Below are positions 44,368-56,483 of a stretch of DNA of 64,000 bases, piece by piece. The first letter of the stretch is position 1. Each line of letters begins with the position of its first letter. A program made the position numbers and the translations under genes. Under the pieces are notes generated by a model that did no database searches, had not been told where the DNA came from, and saw nothing but the letters and a program-made list of their open reading frames with translations. The DNA comes from Arachis hypogaea (taxonomy: Eukaryota; Streptophyta; Magnoliopsida; Fabales; Fabaceae), in assembly GCF_003086295.3 (NCBI RefSeq), contig NC_092046.1, positions 108,169,363-108,233,362 on the forward strand. Reading direction: 5' to 3'.

Positions 44368-46525
44368 TGATGGCGAAAAATTAAATTCGCACAAACTAAC
44401 CGGCAAGTATACCGGGTTGTATCAAGTAGTAAAACTCACCAGAGTGAGGTCGATCCCACAGGAATTAAGGGATTACGCAACTTTAGTATGGTGATAAGTC
44501 TAGTCAAGCTAACAAGTGATGAATTGAATGAAGTTTGATCAACAGAAATTAAATTACAAGAAATATAAAGTGCTGAATGTAAATTGCTTGAAACTTAAAT
44601 GACAAGAAATTTAAATGACTGAAACTTAAAGAGCAAGAAAGTAAAAGAGCTGAATCTTAATTTGCAAGGAATATAAATGACTGGAATATTAGATTGCAAG
44701 AAAGTAAAAGTGCAGAATCTAAATTGCAGTGAAACTTAAATTGCATGAATTATAAAAGAAATTGGGTTAGGGAATCGAGACAGCAGTGAACAATATCAAT
44801 TAAAGTGAATGTAGAGAAATCTAAATTGAAGAAATTTTAAGAGAATGATTCATCAGGAATTGGAGATACTATAATCCATCATTAATCAAATGGGTCTGAA
44901 CTCCTTTCTCAATCATGTGAGTAGATCTATGGTGGATTGAAATTGATTGGATCCCAATTCCTTGGTAATCCAATCTCTCTAATCACAATCAATCTTTCCA
45001 ATTCTTTGATCTAATTATCATGAGAAGAGTTAGAGAACATTCTCTTATCCATAAGCCACACAAACTCTCAAAACCTCAATTCCTATCGAATGGTGTTGGT
45101 TAAGAGAGTTGTAAAGGATAGAGCTCCAATTCTAATGCAAGTGATTCCCCTTCCGAGGCTCACACAAGCATTCAATTGAATTAAACCCCCTTCCAGAGTG
45201 AATAATTCACAATGAAAACAGAAGTTATCCTCTAGCTGCCCAAATTATTTGAGAGGAAGAATAATTTCATTGATTCATTATGATTACAGTAAAGCTCCTC
45301 CCCCTAATGAAATTGGGGTTTAGTGACTCATAGCTCTAAGTTCAAACAGAATTCTAAAATTGGAAATTAAACTGAACATAGAAGAGAAAGAGAAAATAAA
45401 ACTGGAAAATAAAATGAAACTGGAAAAGTAAAATTCAAACTGGAAAAGAAAATTGTAAACAGAAAGGAAAGTGATGCAGAGTCTCAGTAGCAGAAAGTAA
45501 AATTCAAAAGTGCAAAGCACAAAAGAGATCTAAAAGAAAAAGAAGCTCAAAAAGTAGATATGGAAGAAGCCCTTCCCCCCAACTGAGCTTTTTTTAATAA
45601 TTCAAGATGCCCTCTATTTATACTAGTGTACTTGCTTCTTTAGGTGTACTTGGAAACTCTACAAAATTGGCTTTTCTATATAGTGGAATATCTTGCTCCA
45701 GGAGAACGTAGCGCTCTTTAGGAAAGCGGAGCGCTCAGGCATCGACGCGTACGCATCACATACACGTACGCGTCCTTCAACAATTTGGCACTTGCGATGC
45801 GTACGTGTCACCTACGTCATTCCTCTCTTTAGCCCATGTCACGCGTACGCATCATTTACGCGTACGCGTCCTCTTCAGTGCGCTCTCCAGAAGAGCGCTC
45901 TCCCACGCATACGCGTCATCCACGCGTATGAGTGGCCTTCCAAAAGTGCCACTTTCACACTGCTGCTTTATCCATGCGTGTGCATGCTTATTCAGAATTG
46001 CTGCTCCCACGCGTACGCATCGCTCACGCGTATGCGTGGGCTTCAAAATATCTCCTTTACACGTACGCGTCACCCACGTGTACGCGTCGCCAGCTAAATT
46101 TTTTCCCTCCGTATCGCAGGCGCTCTTGGTTGAAGAGTGTAGTGCTCTTGGATGAAGAGTGTTCTTAGTCATATATGGTGCTTATGCAGGAGAACGTAGC
46201 ACTCTTCAAACAACCGGAGATATACCCTGGGCTTTGAAATGTTCTTTGAGGGATATTTGGTGCTCTTCTCCCTTGTTATGATCACAAAATAAAATAGTAA
46301 TACATCAAAGCTCTGTCTCTTGAGCAACTATTTTTAGATAACTCACTCATTCATACTTTTCTTCAATTGTTTGCATGAAATTGAACAAAATTCATTTAGT
46401 CCTCAATCTATCAAAGTATGATGACAGAATCCATTTAAGTGCTTTTTTATTTGAGTAACATGCATGAAATTGAACTAAAATTGACTAAAGTAACTTGCTA
46501 AACTAGCTAAAATGCGAATGCATCA
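44368..46525 (-). repeat. E9 LTR, flanked by both a primer-binding site and a 3' tail
   Basis: 2158 bp on the minus strand, from ..gcatca at 46525 (start TGATGCATTCGC) to TGATGG at 44368. TATAAATA (reversed) at 45615-45622. Dyads of CACGCGTACGCGT type at 45745-46095. On the left are the primer-binding site and gag of a 5' LTR; on the right is caacaccaaacttaaatcttgcttg, the tail that precedes a 3' LTR. It therefore joined two internal regions, like 16386-17812. Confidence 0.8.
45745..46095. repeat. Dyad array in the E9 LTR
   Basis: About twelve units such as acgcgtacgcatca and cacgcgtatgcgtggg, with 'gagcgctc' words between. Upstream of the TATA box on the minus strand. Confidence 0.75.
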
Positions 46526-46554
46526 CAACACCAAACTTAAATCTTGCTTGTCCC
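46526..46554 (-). other. Half of a terminal hairpin-tail module, cut by E10
   Basis: On the minus strand GGGA-CAAGCAAGA then TTTAAGTTTGGTGTTG, exactly the loop and right arm seen in E11 (52238-52259). The left arm is missing because E10 inserted at the loop boundary (46554/46555). Confidence 0.7.
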
Positions 46555-49542
46555 TGATAAACCACTATTTTATGGTTTATATTGTGTTTAATTGTGTGGT
46601 TTTATCAAATCTTTACCCACTTATTCATTAAATAAGCATGCATTTATAATTCCTTCCTAAAAATGCTTTATGGTTGAAAACTTGCTTCCTAGAAACTTTT
46701 AATTTTGTATTTTAATTCTCCTTTATTCCATTCGATGCCGTGATCTGTGTGTTAAGTGTTTCAGGCTTTATAGGGCATGAATGACTTGGAGATTAGAAAA
46801 GAAGCTTGCAAAAATGGAAGGAACACAAGAAATTAAGAAGATGACCAGTGAGAAGTGACGTGGGCACATGGCTCACGCGACCGCGTGATATAGAGGAAAT
46901 TGCAGCGACGCGGACGCATGGCTCACGCGACCGCACGGATTGGAAACTGCACCAGTGACGCGAAGGCGTGGACGACGCGATCGCGTGGCAAGGCAAAACG
47001 CTAGATAACGCGAACGCCTGGATAACGCGATCGCGTGACATGTGCGATCTGCAGAATCTGCAGAATTCGCTGGGGGCGATTTTGGGCCCTGTTTTGACCC
47101 AGCTTTCGGCCCAGAAAAGCAAATTAGAGCCAGGGATCATGCAGAGACAGAAAATAACATTCATTCCACCTAATTTTAGTTTTTAGATCTGATTTTACCT
47201 CTCCTCTAGGTTTTCTCTCTACACATTCATAGTTCTTAGGATTTGATTTTATTGCTTTTTGGATTGGGACATTGAGAAGAGTTATTGCCTCCGTCAAGAC
47301 TTCGTCATTCTAGTTTGTTTCCTTACTTGTCACTTACTCTTTCATGTCCTTTATTTACTCAGAGTTACTCTTGGATTATTTCTAGAATTTATTTATACAT
47401 GAATTATTTTTATTTTTAATTGATCCTTTTGATTATTATTTATTATGTCTTTCAGTATTTCTCTTCCTTATTTTGTGAAATTTACATTCATAATGAGCGA
47501 GTAGTTCCATGACTTGATTGGGAGATGATTGAAAGGAAACCTTGAGTTGGATTACTCAAGAGAAAAATTGTAATTGGGTTTATTGTTGGATCGCCCTCTA
47601 GTCATTGACACTAGTCCTTCTCAAGGGAGAGGATTAGGACTTGTGACTAGAAATAGCTTTCCAACTTGCTTGAATTTCCTCTACCTAGTAAAGGGTAACT
47701 AAGCAGAACAACCTTCAATTATCAATTAATCTTGAGAGTACTCCAACAAGAATAAGGCTTCCAACTAATCTACTCCCAGTCAAGGTTTTTATTTAAAATT
47801 ACATAAATTCTCTAATTTAATTTCCTGTTTATCAACTTAAACCATTTTTGAAAACATCTGATTAATAAAATAGCACATCTTTCTGTAACTCGTTGGGAGA
47901 CGACTGACGTTAGAGATTTTTGCTAGTAAAGAATGTCATAAAAACAGTCGCGTTGTAGATATAGTTTCTAAACCAACAAAAATCCCTTTCGTGCAAACGT
48001 TTTGGTTGTCACAAGTAACAAACCCCTTAAAAATTGATAACCGAAGTATTCAAACCTCGGGTCGTCTTCTCAAGGAACTGCAGGGAAGTATGTTCTTATT
48101 ATTGGTTATGGAGATTGCAAATTTGGGGTTTCAAGAATGAGGAACAAATATGACAAATATTTTAAATGGTAATTAAAAATAAATAAATACTGTAAAGCAA
48201 ACTTTTGGCAAGGTATGAGAAATTAGAGGTCCTATCCTGGCTATCCTTATCAATGATGATAATAATTGAATCTTAATTCCACTTCGTTAGCCTTTACTAA
48301 TATAAAGGAAGGTCAAGGGATTAATTGGTTTGATCTTCGGATCCTATTTATTTCCTAAGAAAAGATTGAGATTATTGAAGTTCAATTCAATTAGCAAGAT
48401 AACAATTATCAATCGTGTTTGAGTTTGACAACTCCTGAGTTACTAATTTCTTAACCAAAACCAAAAGGGGAAGTAAATATACTGGAATAAAAATGTCTTC
48501 AGAGTAAAAGCAACAATAGCATAAATAAAAGAAATCAATATTAAACTGAAATACCTCAAATAACATTAATAAAAGAGTGATCTGTAACATGAAAGGATTC
48601 ATAAAGTAACTTGCAAAAGTAAATAAAAAGGAATATTGAACCTGGCCAAAAGAGATAATCTTGAAAGCAAATAAAAATCCTAAATCTAAATCCTAATCCT
48701 AAAGAGAGAGGAGTGAACCTCTCTCCAAACTAAATTTAAATCATGGAAAGTAACTGAATTGGCGAGCTCTCCTTGAATGGATGCACTCCCTCACTTCATA
48801 ACCTCTGGTCTATGCCTTCTGGACTTGGATTTGGGCCAAAAAAGGCTTCAAAATTTGCTATGAGCGTTTCTGCAATTTTTGGTGCGTGGCCTTTGTCACG
48901 AGTCCGCGTGGGTCACGCGGTCGCGTCATTCGGAGCTTTTCTTGTCACGCGGTCGCGTCAGTCATGCGGCCGCATCGTATGTGTTTTGCTTAAGGCGCGC
49001 GGTCGCGTCAGTCATGCGGCCGCGTCGCTGTTGATTCGCGCTTGGCATGCGTCCGCGTCGCCCATGCGATCGTGTGGATACCAGTTTCTTCAGAAACTCC
49101 ATTTTGCGCTTTCCTTCCATTTTTGTATGTTTCCTTTCCATCCTTTAAGTCATTCCTGCCTTAGAGGATCTGAAACTACTCAACACACTAATCACGGCAT
49201 CGAATGGAAATAAAGGTAATTAAAATAATTAATTTAAAAGCATAGGAAACATGTTTTTCACATACATCACATAATAAGGAAGGGGAAGTAAAACCATGCA
49301 ACTAATATGAATAAGTGGGTGAAGGATTGAATAAATCACTCAAATTAACCACAAAATATATCATAAAATATGGGTTTATCAACGACCTGGGATTCATACT
49401 CCCAATATTTTAATTTTAATTTTAATTTTAATTTTTGTGACAACCCTTCTAAATTGATAAATGGATTTTCGGTTGGTTAAGAACTGTACTTGCAACGTAT
49501 CTCTTATAATAATTTCTTAACTCGCCAATTTCCGCCACGTCA
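46555..49542 (+). repeat. E10 5' LTR, interrupted by a solo LTR
   Basis: 46555-47904 plus 49387-49542 form a 1.51-kb LTR, TGATAAACCACTATT...CGCCACGTCA, of the E7/E3 class. Dyads (cacgcgaccgcgtga) at 46855-47040. A minus-strand solo LTR of a sister family lies inside. The 5 bases before it are GTCCC. Confidence 0.85.
47905..49381 (-). repeat. Solo LTR with target duplication ACGAC
   Basis: 1477 bp, right end ..tgggtttatca (start TGATAAACCC), left end TGACGTTAGAG. It is similar to the E7 LTR over most of its length. ACGAC stands at 47900-47904 and again at 49382-49386. No internal sequence remains, so the element was removed by LTR-LTR recombination. Dyads (cacgcggtcgcgtca) at 48890-49075. Confidence 0.88.
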
Positions 49543-49685
49543 ATTTTTGGTGCCATTGCCGGGGATTTGCAATAGAGTGCTAAGTTATTGATTGGAATTT
49601 ATTTATTTGCATTTTATTTTATTTTTTTGCTACAATGAGCTGCATGTTTCTTTCGTTAAATGACGCGTTCACTTCTTGATCCAAG
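49543..49685 (+). pseudogene. E10 primer-binding site and start of its first ORF
   Basis: TGGTGCCATTGCCGGGGATT at 49548-49567 is a tRNA-Asp-type site with two changes. An ATG at 49635 (MSCMFLSLNDAFTS) begins a gag-position ORF with an early TGA, cut at 49685 by E11. The rest of E10 is not in the window; it would lie beyond E11. Confidence 0.65.
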
Positions 49686-52221
49686 TGATGCTCACGGAAA
49701 CTTGTCTCTCAACAAATCTCCCTTTGGCAAGTATACCAAATTGTCGTCAAGTAATAACTCACAAAAGAGTGAGGTCAAATCCCACAGAGATTAAAGGATT
49801 AAGCAATCAATGGTTAATTGATTATCCTAGTCAGACGGTTCAGATTTGGATGATGAGCAGCAGGAATTGTAAATTGACAGAAAAGAAAGGAAAAGCAATA
49901 AAGTGCAGAAAAGTAAAATGACAAGAAAAGTAAATGTAAGAACTAAAAATAAAATGAACATTGGGATCAAGAGATATTGCAATCCTCCGGATCATATTCA
50001 TTCTCATCTCTTCCTCAATCAATGCGTTCATTGATCTCCTTGGCAATCTTAAGTGATCGAATTACAATTCCTTGTAATTCAATCTCTCAAATCTTGATCA
50101 ATAGCCAATTCCTTGGTCAATTGCTCATGAGAAGAGATGAAGTATGGTCACTGATTATACCACATGCATTCCCAAATCAAGTGTTGGTAGAATTATAGTC
50201 ACCATATCCTTCCAACCCCAATTTGGTCCAACATGAGAAAGCATTTCTAGCATGATCTCTTCATTCCTCTTCCAAGGTTCAGAAGAGATCCAAGTATGAA
50301 TAGCTTCTTTTCCAAGATAACTACCCAATTGGATGAAGATTGAAAGTTTTCTAGTAAAATCATGAGAAAAGAAAGAAGAAGAAGAATGAGAACTACAATT
50401 GATCCATTGAATCACAATAGAGCTCTCTAACCCAATGAAAAGAGTTAGTTGGTCATTGCTCTACAAAAAAATAGAAAAGAAAGAAAGTGCAGAAAAGTAA
50501 AGATGAAGATTAAAACTAAAATTGAAACTTCAAACTTCATAAATGAAAAGTACAAAGAAATGAAAGAAAAGGAAAAGTGTGTGAGAGGAGGGAGTCTGAA
50601 GACCCCTCTTCAATTCCCCCTATTCCCGAATGTCCGTTGAATGTAAAAGCTAAGGCCCTTATATAGGCTCTCCTAAATTACAAAATGAGATTAAAAGCAA
50701 TTTACAATTAAATGAAAATTCCTATTCTAGATGCTTCTTGTGGCCTTGATTAGTTGACACTTGTGGGCTTGCTTCCTTGAGGTTGGGTGGTCCTTGAAAG
50801 AGAATCAAGTTGAGGTCCAGGTACTAATGTCAGTGCTAAGGTTAGCCACACTAACGCTACAAGTGTGGCGTTTGTGCTGAAGTTAGTGTGGCTAACGACA
50901 CACTTGCTACCCAGTTGGTGTTTTTGGGGCTTAAAAGATGCCTCTGGTTTGTGCTCCAATTTCATGCCCACTATAGAGTATTATATATCGTTGGAAAGCT
51001 CTGAATATCAGCTTTCTAACGCAACTGGAATCTCATCAATTGGACCTCTGTAACTCAAGTTATGATCCTTTGAAGGGGACAGGGTTGCTGGCATAGTGGC
51101 TGGCGTTATTGGCAAACGTGAGTGCCAATAACGTCCGCGATTAGGAGCTGAAAATTGCCAGTTTCTGAAGCTCAACTTAATGTCCACCCCATACTATTAT
51201 ATATTGTTGGAAAGCCCTGGATGTCTACTTTCCAACTCTTTTGGAAGCGCATCATTTGGAGCTCTACAACTCGAGTTATACTTCTTGGAAGGTGAAGAGG
51301 TCAGCTGGCCTTACTACAGGTTGATACCATTTTCATCTTTGCACTTTCGGGGCAGATTTTCTCCCTCAAATTTAGTGTCCACCATGTAATGCCATATATT
51401 CTTGGAAAGCTCTGGAATCCTACTTTCCAATGCCACTGGAATCACCTCATTTGAAGCTTTGTGGCTCAAGTTATTCTTGTTTGAAGAAGGCATGGTCAGG
51501 CTACTGGGTGAGACTTTTGCCCACGTTAACTACCACGTTAATGTAGTTAACGTGGAAGCTAACATGGGTCTTTTTGCTTCGCAAATGTTAGTGGAGATCA
51601 CCTTTTCCACTAACTTTGGCTTCTCCCTTTCCTTCCACGTTAGTTCCCATGTTAATGTAGTTAACGTGGAAGCTAACGTGGGTCTTTTTGCTTCGCAAAC
51701 GTTAGTGGAGATCACCTTTTCCAGTAACGTTGGCATCTCCCTTTCCTTCCACGTTAGTTTCCACGTTAATGTAACTAACGTGGAGACTAATGTGGGTCTT
51801 CTTGCACCTTCGCTAGCGTTATTGGCACTCACTTTTGCCACTAACGCTGCTCCTTCTTCAAAGTTGATGCCATTAACGTTTCCACTAACGTTCCAACTTT
51901 CCTTCCTTCCACGTTAGTGGCCAAGTTAGTGGTACTAACATAGCCACTAACGTGGCTCTTCTCTGCTTCTTGTTACCTGAAATCAATAAAAAAAAGTGCA
52001 TCAAAGTCTTGCTCTTAATCATGGGATCATGCATCATCCATTTTATCAATCAATTCATGCATAATTCTCATGAAATCATTCAAAATTCACAATGTTTGCT
52101 TGAATCATGGTGTGAATGCATTTTCATCCAAATACTTGCTCATTTCCTAGAAAAATGCATGAAACCACCCTAAAGCACACAAAAAATGGCTAGTAAAACT
52201 AGCCAAGATGCCCTGGCATCA
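49686..52221 (-). repeat. E11 3' LTR
   Basis: About 2536 bp on the minus strand, from ..ggcatca at 52221 (start TGATGCCAGGGC) to TGATGCTCACGG at 49686. A TATATAA-type box (reversed) is at 50659-50665. Dyads based on acgttaac/gttaacgtgg occur at 50820-51130 and 51510-51960. The target duplication should be CCAAG (49681-49685) with its partner outside the window. The left end is placed by comparison with the E9 and E12 ends. Confidence 0.75.
51510..51960. repeat. Tandem and inverted repeats in the E11 LTR
   Basis: Units of about 114 bases (words 'ttaatgta' at 51538, 51652, 51765), each holding inverted copies of cacgttaa/ttaacgtgg. They translate as repeats (HVNVVNVEANVGLFAS) on one strand and are open on the other, so the long ORFs here are repeat artefacts. 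Confidence 0.85.
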
Positions 52222-52237
52222 CAACACCAAACTTAAA

Positions 52238-52259
52238 TCTTGCTTGTTCCCAAGCAAGA
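52238..52259 (-). other. Terminal hairpin-tail module of E11
   Basis: Perfect 9-bp stem, arms TCTTGCTTG and CAAGCAAGA, loop GGAA on the minus strand, then TTTAAGTTTGGTGTTG up to the LTR. Outer pairs differ from E2/E8 (C-G in place of G-C), a paired change. Confidence 0.8.
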
Positions 52260-53100
52260 AAAGAACTATGCACAAAGAATCCTCTTAATTGAAATGTATT
52301 GAAGAATTGCTTATGATGCCTTAGTGGGTGAAGTGAATAAGTGGCAGTGGGATGAACTCTAATTTGTATGCTTATGCAAGGATTCCAGTGCTCATTAGTC
52401 CTTACATTTTGGAAGTCTTAGATCTTAGAACTTTCATTCAAATGATATTATGGAAATCTCTTTATAGATTGTCACCTTGAAGCAGCACTTATTTTCTAGC
52501 ATTTTTCTTTCTTTTTTTGGAATTTGGCCTCGACTCTAGGTGTCATGTATCAAAGCGGCTTTTTAAGATAAGCTTTCAATCAATACTCCCAAACTAGTTG
52601 GTCTAAGGTATTAGGTGTTGAAGCACCCCTTAGGATTTACTTGCTCAAGCCTCTCTCTTTGATACAATTCCACCACAAGCATTTAACTAGGACAATAACT
52701 CTTTGAGTTCTTGTTTCTTTCTTTTTCTTCCTAGTAATTGATGCTCAGAGCCTTGGGCTTGTTCTTTGTTTTTCTTTTTCTTTTGTTTTCTTTTGTTACT
52801 GCTTCTTGGATCAATAGATGTTTGAGAAATTCCATAATACTTCTCTAAACTTCATTTCCTGTCTATGAGCTCCCATGCAAGTTTTCACAAACATGCAACC
52901 TCAATACACAATCATACAATTAGAACCTCCACTCCTCTTAATCTTTTGCTTGCCCCAAGATTTATAAAATTCTTCAATATTTTCCTTTCAGAAGAATAAT
53001 TTGCAATTTAAGTGTAATGGGTGCAAGCAAAATTCAAGATGATAGTCATGATACCAGATCAACATCAAATATCAAATTATGCTTATTCACAAGGAGTAAT
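52260..53100 (-). other. E11 3' untranslated region
   Basis: AT-rich, without an ORF. Contains parts of the conserved non-coding block (reversed: cccaaggctctgagcatcaattact near 52740-52765). E12 interrupts it after GTAAT (53096-53100). Confidence 0.6.
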
Positions 53101-55421
53101 TGATGCACATAAACTAGTTATGCTACGATTTAGGAAATTGCACGATCGGCAAAATTCCTTCCGGCAAGTGCACCGGTTATCGTCAAGTAAAAACTCACAA
53201 TAGAGTGAGGTCGAATCCCACAAGGATTGGTTGAGTGAGCAATTCGGATTAGAAGTGTGTTCTAGTTGAGCGGAATCAAGATTGAGATGAGTATTGCGGA
53301 ATGTAAAATTGGCGGGAAAAGTAAATGACAAGAAATTGAAATGGCGGAATCTTAAATTGCATGAATTAAAGAGCAGAAACTAAATTGCTGAAATTAAAAG
53401 GGGATGGGGGTGATTGCATTGAGTAGCAGAATGTAAAGAGAAAGTGGAAATCAGAAATGGGGAATTCATTGGGTTATAGGAGATATTGAGATCTCCGAAT
53501 CAAAACATGTTTATCTCTTCCTCAACCAATGCGTTCATTGAATTTTGCTTGGCAATCTTATATGATTGGATCCCAATCCCTTGGCTCACCAATTCTCTCT
53601 AAAAACAAACAAATTCCCAATCCCTTGGTTTAAATGTTCATAAGAAGAGATGATGCTCGATCACTGATTATACCACACAGTTTCATGAACCACAATTTGG
53701 TAGGATTACATGTCACAATATCCATCCAAACCCCAATCCAATTCACTGTGAGAAAGCTTCTCTAGCATGAATCCTCCATTCCTTTCCCAAGGTTCCGAAG
53801 GATTCCAAGTATGGGTAGTTTCTTTCCCAAGACAACTACCCAATGGAATTAGATCGAGAAGCTTTCTAACAAAATTCAAGAGAAAAGATTGAAGAAGAAG
53901 ATAAACTATTATTGATTCATTGAATTACAATAGAGCTCCCTAACCCAATGAAAGGGGGTTTAGTGAGTCATAGCTCTGAATTCAATTACAAAGATATGAA
54001 AACTAGCTAAAAGTGAAGGTGCCAAAGTTCCTTCTAACTTAAATTCTATCCTATTTATACACTTTCTATATTGAGCTTCTGTTGTGCTTCTTGGGCTTTG
54101 AGGCCTCTCCTTGCTTTCCTTTTGCCTTGGGTTTATGATCCATAATTTTGATGAGGCTGTTGATCCAAATTCTGTAACATTCATTGAGCCAACTTAGTGA
54201 TAATCAAATAATGACACATGACTCAATAAATTGAGATTTCAAACTCATCAATCCTTCAGGCCCAATCCCATAAACCATGATATTCAATTGGGTTTCATAC
54301 CAGAATAAGTTTAAGTTAATGTTTGTGCTCAAATACTAACTTAACCACAATATCTTTGGTCCAGAAACCTTTTCCAAGAGTGGCGTTTAAGTTGCAGTTT
54401 AAGCTTAAACTGCAGCTTAAACGCCAGACACTTCCAGTGAGGCCTTTTGTAGAAGCACGTTTAAGCTTTAGTTTAAGGTTAAACTGAAGCTTAAACGTGG
54501 AAATGGAAGAAGGCAGCCCTGGAGAGTTATGTAGTCGAACACGTTTAAGCTCCAGTTTGAGGTCAAACTGAAGCTTAAACGTGGATATAGGAAGGGCAGC
54601 CCTGGAGGTCGAACACGTTTAACCTCCAGTTTAAGGTCAAACTGGAGGTTAAACGTGGAATTGGAAGGAGGCATCCTGGAGGTCGAACACGTTTAACCTC
54701 CAGTTTAAGGTTAAACTGGAGGTTAAACGTGGAAGCTTAGAAAGGTAGCCCTGGAGGTGTCGAACACGTTTAAGCTCCAGTTTGAGGTCAAACTGGAGCT
54801 TAAACGTGGAAATGGAGAGAGCAACCCTGGAGGAGAGATCTTGGTCGAACACGTTTAAGCTCCAGTTTGAGGTCAAACTGGAGCTTAAACGTGGAAATGG
54901 CTCCCTGGTGCTTTTCCCATTCTGGCGTTTAACCTCCAGTTTGAGGTCAAACTGGAGGTTAAACGTGGAACTCCTTCCTGGGTGGCATTATCATTCTGGC
55001 GTTTAACCTCCAGTTTGAGGTCAAACTGGAGGTTAAACTTCAATTCCAGCATTTCTTAGCCTTCATGATTCTGGCGTTTAAGCTCCAGTTTAGGCTTAAA
55101 CTGGAACTTAAACTCCACATGTGATATTCAAGCTTCCTTTATTGATTTTGTTGCTTCCTTGCCTAGCCTCTTCTTCCCTGAAATCATCCAAACAATTGCA
55201 TCAAAGTCTTGCAAAATTTCATGAGAAATCTTCCATTCATAGCATTCAAGTAATATAACTAAAACTCATGGATATTGCATCAAAATCATATTGTTTGGAT
55301 GGTTCATTGCTTTGTTATTCTTTTAACCATTCTTGGTTACTTTAAGCTCAAGAAAGTGCATAAAACCACTAAAACTAACAGAAAAATACTAGTGAAACTA
55401 GCCTAAGATGCCTTGGCATCA
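53101..55421 (-). repeat. E12 3' LTR
   Basis: 2321 bp, TGATGCCAAGGC (minus strand start at 55421) to 53101. TATAAATA (reversed) at 54052-54059. An array of ten long inverted repeats at 54382-55120. Conserved downstream block at 53160-53222. Short ORFs here recur at the same offset of 9061 in the other LTR and are not genes. Confidence 0.93.
54382..55120. repeat. Array of ten long inverted repeats in the E12 LTR
   Basis: Ten near-perfect palindromes of about 38-45 bases (type gtttaagctccag..ctggagcttaaac), starting near 54382, 54459, 54540, 54613, 54687, 54766, 54849, 54923, 54996 and 55072. The period is about 70-85 bases, with linkers like 'aggcagccctggagg'. Each could fold into a hairpin of 15-20 pairs. 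Eight are repeated in the visible part of the 5' LTR (63443-64000). Confidence 0.92.
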
Positions 55422-55437
55422 CAACACCAAACTTAAT

Positions 55438-55459
55438 ACTTGCTTGTCCCTAAGCAAGT
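55438..55459 (-). other. Terminal hairpin-tail module of E12
   Basis: Arms ACTTGCTT and AAGCAAGT, loop AGGGAC on the minus strand, followed by attAAGTTTGGTGTTG up to the LTR at 55421. The innermost G-C pair of the sister copies is lost. Confidence 0.7.
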
Positions 55460-56483
55460 TCTGAGTTATTTGAGAAGACAGTATGAAACAGAAAGCAATT
55501 ACATTGGCTATATTAGCAAGCATTTGAAGTTCATCAGAAGGGTTTTATGCAGAAAGTTGCAGCATCACTTTTTCATTGCATCCATCAAACACTGCTATGG
55601 CCTCTTGTTATTCTTATGTCCTTGTCACTTTTCTCTTCTTTGTTTTTCTTTTCTTTTTCTTAGAGCTTCTTTTGCTCCTTGTTTGCTTAGTGTCATGTGT
55701 TGCACAAGCCTTTGGCATTTTCTTTTTCTTATCAGTGCACTACACATATCCACTTTAGGCACTTTAGTTCACATTTCTTCTTGAGACATTGGTGCCCAGC
55801 ACCTCTTTGTGTAACTAAATGTTTTGTATTTAGGTTGCTCTTGATAATGGACTTTTGGTTGATAATCCCGGGTTAGTTAACCCAAGTTACCAAGTGTTGA
55901 AACACTCCTCAGAACCTATTCATCCAAGCATATCCTTAATACATAAACACCACAGGCATTTGTCTCAGAAGTTCAAACCATTGGTACCTAGCTTATTTTC
56001 TCAAATTTTTTTTTTGCTTTTTGGTTGCCCTTTTTCAGTGACTTTTTCTTCTTCTTTTTCTTTCTTTTTCATGGCCAAAGACATTTATTCATCAAGATCC
56101 ATAGACAGTTTTCAATTTCTACACAAAAAATGATAATTCTACACTTTAATTCCAGTGATCTGATTTATACAATCAAGCATGCATACCACCACTTAATTCT
56201 ACTTGATTTGTCACTAATTTAGCCAAGTTACTTTTGTTCAAACTTTTCTTTTATTTTTGGAAACAGAACAAGCATGGCAAGCACTCGTTTAAGAAGGTGA
56301 AGTTATATCCAAACATCTAGGCATTCACTTTATTCAAAGCAATAAACAGACACTCATACTAAAAAAAAACTCCACATAACACTTAAATGACTTATGATGA
56401 AAGAAAGCTCATAAAAACAATCCACCAATGATCATTTGATTATTAAGGAACGAGACCACCTCTTATTATTTGCTTGGTTCTTC
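55460..56483 (-). other. E12 3' untranslated region
   Basis: T-rich on the plus strand, with no real ORF. The apparent ORFs at 55440-56222 and 56436-56696 on the plus strand are antisense or compositional. Confidence 0.6.

Noticed and set aside
50449..50640. Lys-rich ORFs in A-rich LTR parts
   Set aside because: Low-complexity translation, no conservation between related LTRs.
51402..51917. Long ORF with repeats HVNVVNVEANVGLFAS, and an antisense ORF at 51530-51841
   Set aside because: Both strands are open because the DNA is a tandem and inverted repeat in the E11 LTR. No start context or conservation as protein.
54382..55120. CRISPR-like array
   Set aside because: Regular repeats with spacers, but each repeat is a long palindrome, the spacers are similar to each other, it lies in an LTR, and the genome is plant.
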